A program made the translations under genes and the position numbers. This document shows, piece by piece, positions 62,540 through 64,000 of a stretch of 64,000 bases of DNA. Each line of letters starts with the position of its first letter. Positions within the stretch are counted from its first letter, which is position 1. The notes beneath the pieces were generated by a model. It was not told the DNA's origin. It did not search any database and saw nothing but the letters and a program-made list of their open reading frames with translations. The DNA is from Fibrella forsythiae (GTDB taxonomy: Bacteria > Bacteroidota > Bacteroidia > Cytophagales > Spirosomataceae), in NCBI RefSeq assembly GCF_017353175.1, contig NZ_JAFMYW010000005.1, positions 62,001 to 126,000 of the forward strand. The letters run 5' to 3'.

Positions 62540-64000
62540 ATGAAATTCCTTCTTCACTTCACGCTACTGGCCGGCCTGGTGCTGCTTGGCACTCAATGCA
62601 AGGTCGAGAATGCACTACCCGTTCCTACGGTTTTCCCGGCGAAGAATGATGCCGACGGCAAGGTAACCGTCTTCGGCACGCCCCGCCTGAAGGAGCAGGT
62701 CAGGGTGCTGGATGTAGCCTCGGCCCCGAATCTGAAGATCGTAGGCAAGCAGCTCATCGTCAGCGGCCCGCTCCTGTTCAAATCTATACCCAATGGCCGC
62801 CGCGCCGACCTGACGCTGAAAATTGGCGATGTGGTGATTATGGAGCCGGCCACGACCATTCCCGGTGGCCTTCAACTCATCATCGACAGGCTTTCGGGCG
62901 TTACGACCGACCCCAACGGTGGTAGCGACAGGATCACTTACGATTTCCACGTGCTAACCGACGCGCAGGATATTTTCAGCGACTTCTACGCCATTTTCGA
63001 CGTGTCGGCCAATCAGCCTCTGAACAAGACAATTCAGGTGGCGGGCGAAACCACAATCAGCGAGCGGGAAGACCCGGTCACGAAAACAAAGTATGAACGC
63101 AGGGTATCCGGCAAAATTGACCTGACAGCGACAGGCAACCTGCGTATCAGTACGGTTATGGCCCTAAAAATTGAGCAGGGCCGGTTTGTGGAAGCATCGG
63201 TCGTATCGAAACTGGTGTTTAGCTGCAAAGCCCGGTTTGCGCTGGAAGGTAAATTCACGGGTGAAGCCAGCGAAGCCCTCATTGACCACCCAACTTCGTT
63301 TGAGCGCACGTTCGTCGTCTACGGCATTCCGATCGTAGTGGGTATTATTCCGCTTAACCCGAAACTAAAATGTAGCCTGGAACTGGAGGGAAAGGTAAAC
63401 ACAGGGGATGATTTCCTGGACAAGGAACTCACCGCCACCTTTTACGCCGATGTTAAATCGCGCAGCCCGGGTGCAGAGCCAACCACGTTCAGGAATTTTC
63501 GCAAGGAGGAATCGGGCGGTACGTTCAAGGCATTAAAAGGCGAAGTAAAAGGGTCAATTAAAGCGGGTATCGAATTTTCGCCCAGCATTTACCTCTATTC
63601 AAACGAATTCATAAATGTAGAGGGAGGACTTTATCTGTTCTCACTGATCACGGCCGAAGCCCATTGTAATACTGGACAGAATGGGGTAAAAATCACGATG
63701 ACTCCCGGCATTACTCCCTCCCTGAAGTTCAATTTTTCCTTTTTGAAAGCCGTTTACGGGCACGATATAGGCCCTGCCGAAGTCACGTTTGCCGATGTAA
63801 CTCCCCAAACGCCCGCTTACGAACGAACGTTTTTTTACGATACCAGGTGTGGCTATACGTCAGTCGATATAACCAATCAACCACCTGTAGGTCAAACGGT
63901 TGTACCTGCGTATGCGTTGGCCCTGCTGAAACAGCACGGCATGATCATTAATGAAGGGAGTTCACCGGGCACGATGGGCACAAGCACCTACAAAGCCGAC
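62540..64000 (+). CDS. Lipoprotein of unknown function, partial (cut by right edge)
   Basis: An open frame of 487 codons without stop runs from the ATG 62540 to the window edge. The N-terminal hydrophobic segment (MKFLLHFTLLAGLVLLGTQC) ends in a lipobox-like GTQC, implying lipid attachment. The mature part has beta-rich, hydrophobic-alternating strands with scattered cysteines (FSCKARF, LKCSLEL, EAHCNTG, DTRCGYTS) and no recognised enzyme motif. It lies 17 bases after the Fn3-type gene and is most likely the next member of the surface operon. Its C-terminus and total length are unknown. Confidence 0.82.
   Translation, partial: MKFLLHFTLLAGLVLLGTQCKVENALPVPTVFPAKNDADGKVTVFGTPRLKEQVRVLDVASAPNLKIVGKQLIVSGPLLFKSIPNGRRADLTLKIGDVVIMEPATTIPGGLQLIIDRLSGVTTDPNGGSDRITYDFHVLTDAQDIFSDFYAIFDVSANQPLNKTIQVAGETTISEREDPVTKTKYERRVSGKIDLTATGNLRISTVMALKIEQGRFVEASVVSKLVFSCKARFALEGKFTGEASEALIDHPTSFERTFVVYGIPIVVGIIPLNPKLKCSLELEGKVNTGDDFLDKELTATFYADVKSRSPGAEPTTFRNFRKEESGGTFKALKGEVKGSIKAGIEFSPSIYLYSNEFINVEGGLYLFSLITAEAHCNTGQNGVKITMTPGITPSLKFNFSFLKAVYGHDIGPAEVTFADVTPQTPAYERTFFYDTRCGYTSVDITNQPPVGQTVVPAYALALLKQHGMIINEGSSPGTMGTSTYKAD

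Noticed and set aside
1-64000. ACGTACC as a Chi-like or FtsK-orienting motif
   Set aside because: Both orientations are mixed within each region by my count, while those motifs are strongly strand-biased. The whole-genome pattern could still change this view.

Overview
The window reads as chromosomal DNA of a member of the Bacteroidota, most likely a Cytophagales bacterium of the Spirosoma type. This is inferred from gene content (PorE-like OmpA/TPR/propeller lipoprotein, Wzi-family barrel, Y_Y_Y-type sensor kinase, large Bacteroidota-type surface proteins), from the lack of Shine-Dalgarno sequences before most starts, and from several TAnnTTTG boxes placed 27-42 bases before start codons. 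No rRNA, tRNA, CRISPR array, insertion sequence or prophage was recognised.

Layout. Positions 1-9.2 kb hold the 3' end of ftsI, a DUF1684 and a DUF4239 gene, uvrA, a YgiB-like/YgiC-like pair, an exported VOC protein and a DUF1905/YdeI-like gene. Positions 9.4-22.1 kb form a Wzx/Wzy-type exopolysaccharide locus on both strands: two GT2 enzymes, a polymerase/ligase-like membrane protein, a TuaH-like transferase, a GT11 fucosyltransferase, an unrecognised probable transferase, a GT4 enzyme, an Sfp-type phosphopantetheinyl transferase, a secreted glycosidase and a flippase. Positions 22.4-26.5 kb hold an M28 peptidase, lhgO and anmK. Positions 26.7-29.4 kb hold six tandem small paralogous genes of unknown function. 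Positions 29.5-42.9 kb are mixed: an S41 peptidase, an aminotransferase, folK, a Wzi-like gene, an aldo/keto reductase, a TspO-like protein, a carboxypeptidase-regulatory-like outer protein, a PorE-like protein, an AraC-type regulator, an exported DinB-like protein and an NTF2-like protein.

Positions 43.1-51.5 kb carry a subtilisin/von Willebrand A gene interrupted by a frameshift, a sensor kinase with its LuxR-type regulator, a secreted papain-like protease and two unknown genes. From 51.7 kb to the right edge, one strand encodes a candidate cell-surface system: a small exported protein, a beta-barrel protein, a 2044-residue secreted protein, an Fn3-type protein overlapping it by 4 bases, and a lipoprotein cut by the window edge.

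Two features run across the window. The 7-mer ACGTACC (complement GGTACGT), almost always extended to ACGTACCY, occurs about 78 times by eye count against about 8 expected. It lies in all reading frames, in both orientations and between genes. Many intergenic gaps also hold near-perfect inverted repeats of several families, three of one family lying between genes of the exopolysaccharide locus. The strongest candidates for undescribed biology are the ACGTACC motif, the six-paralog array and the giant surface-protein operon.
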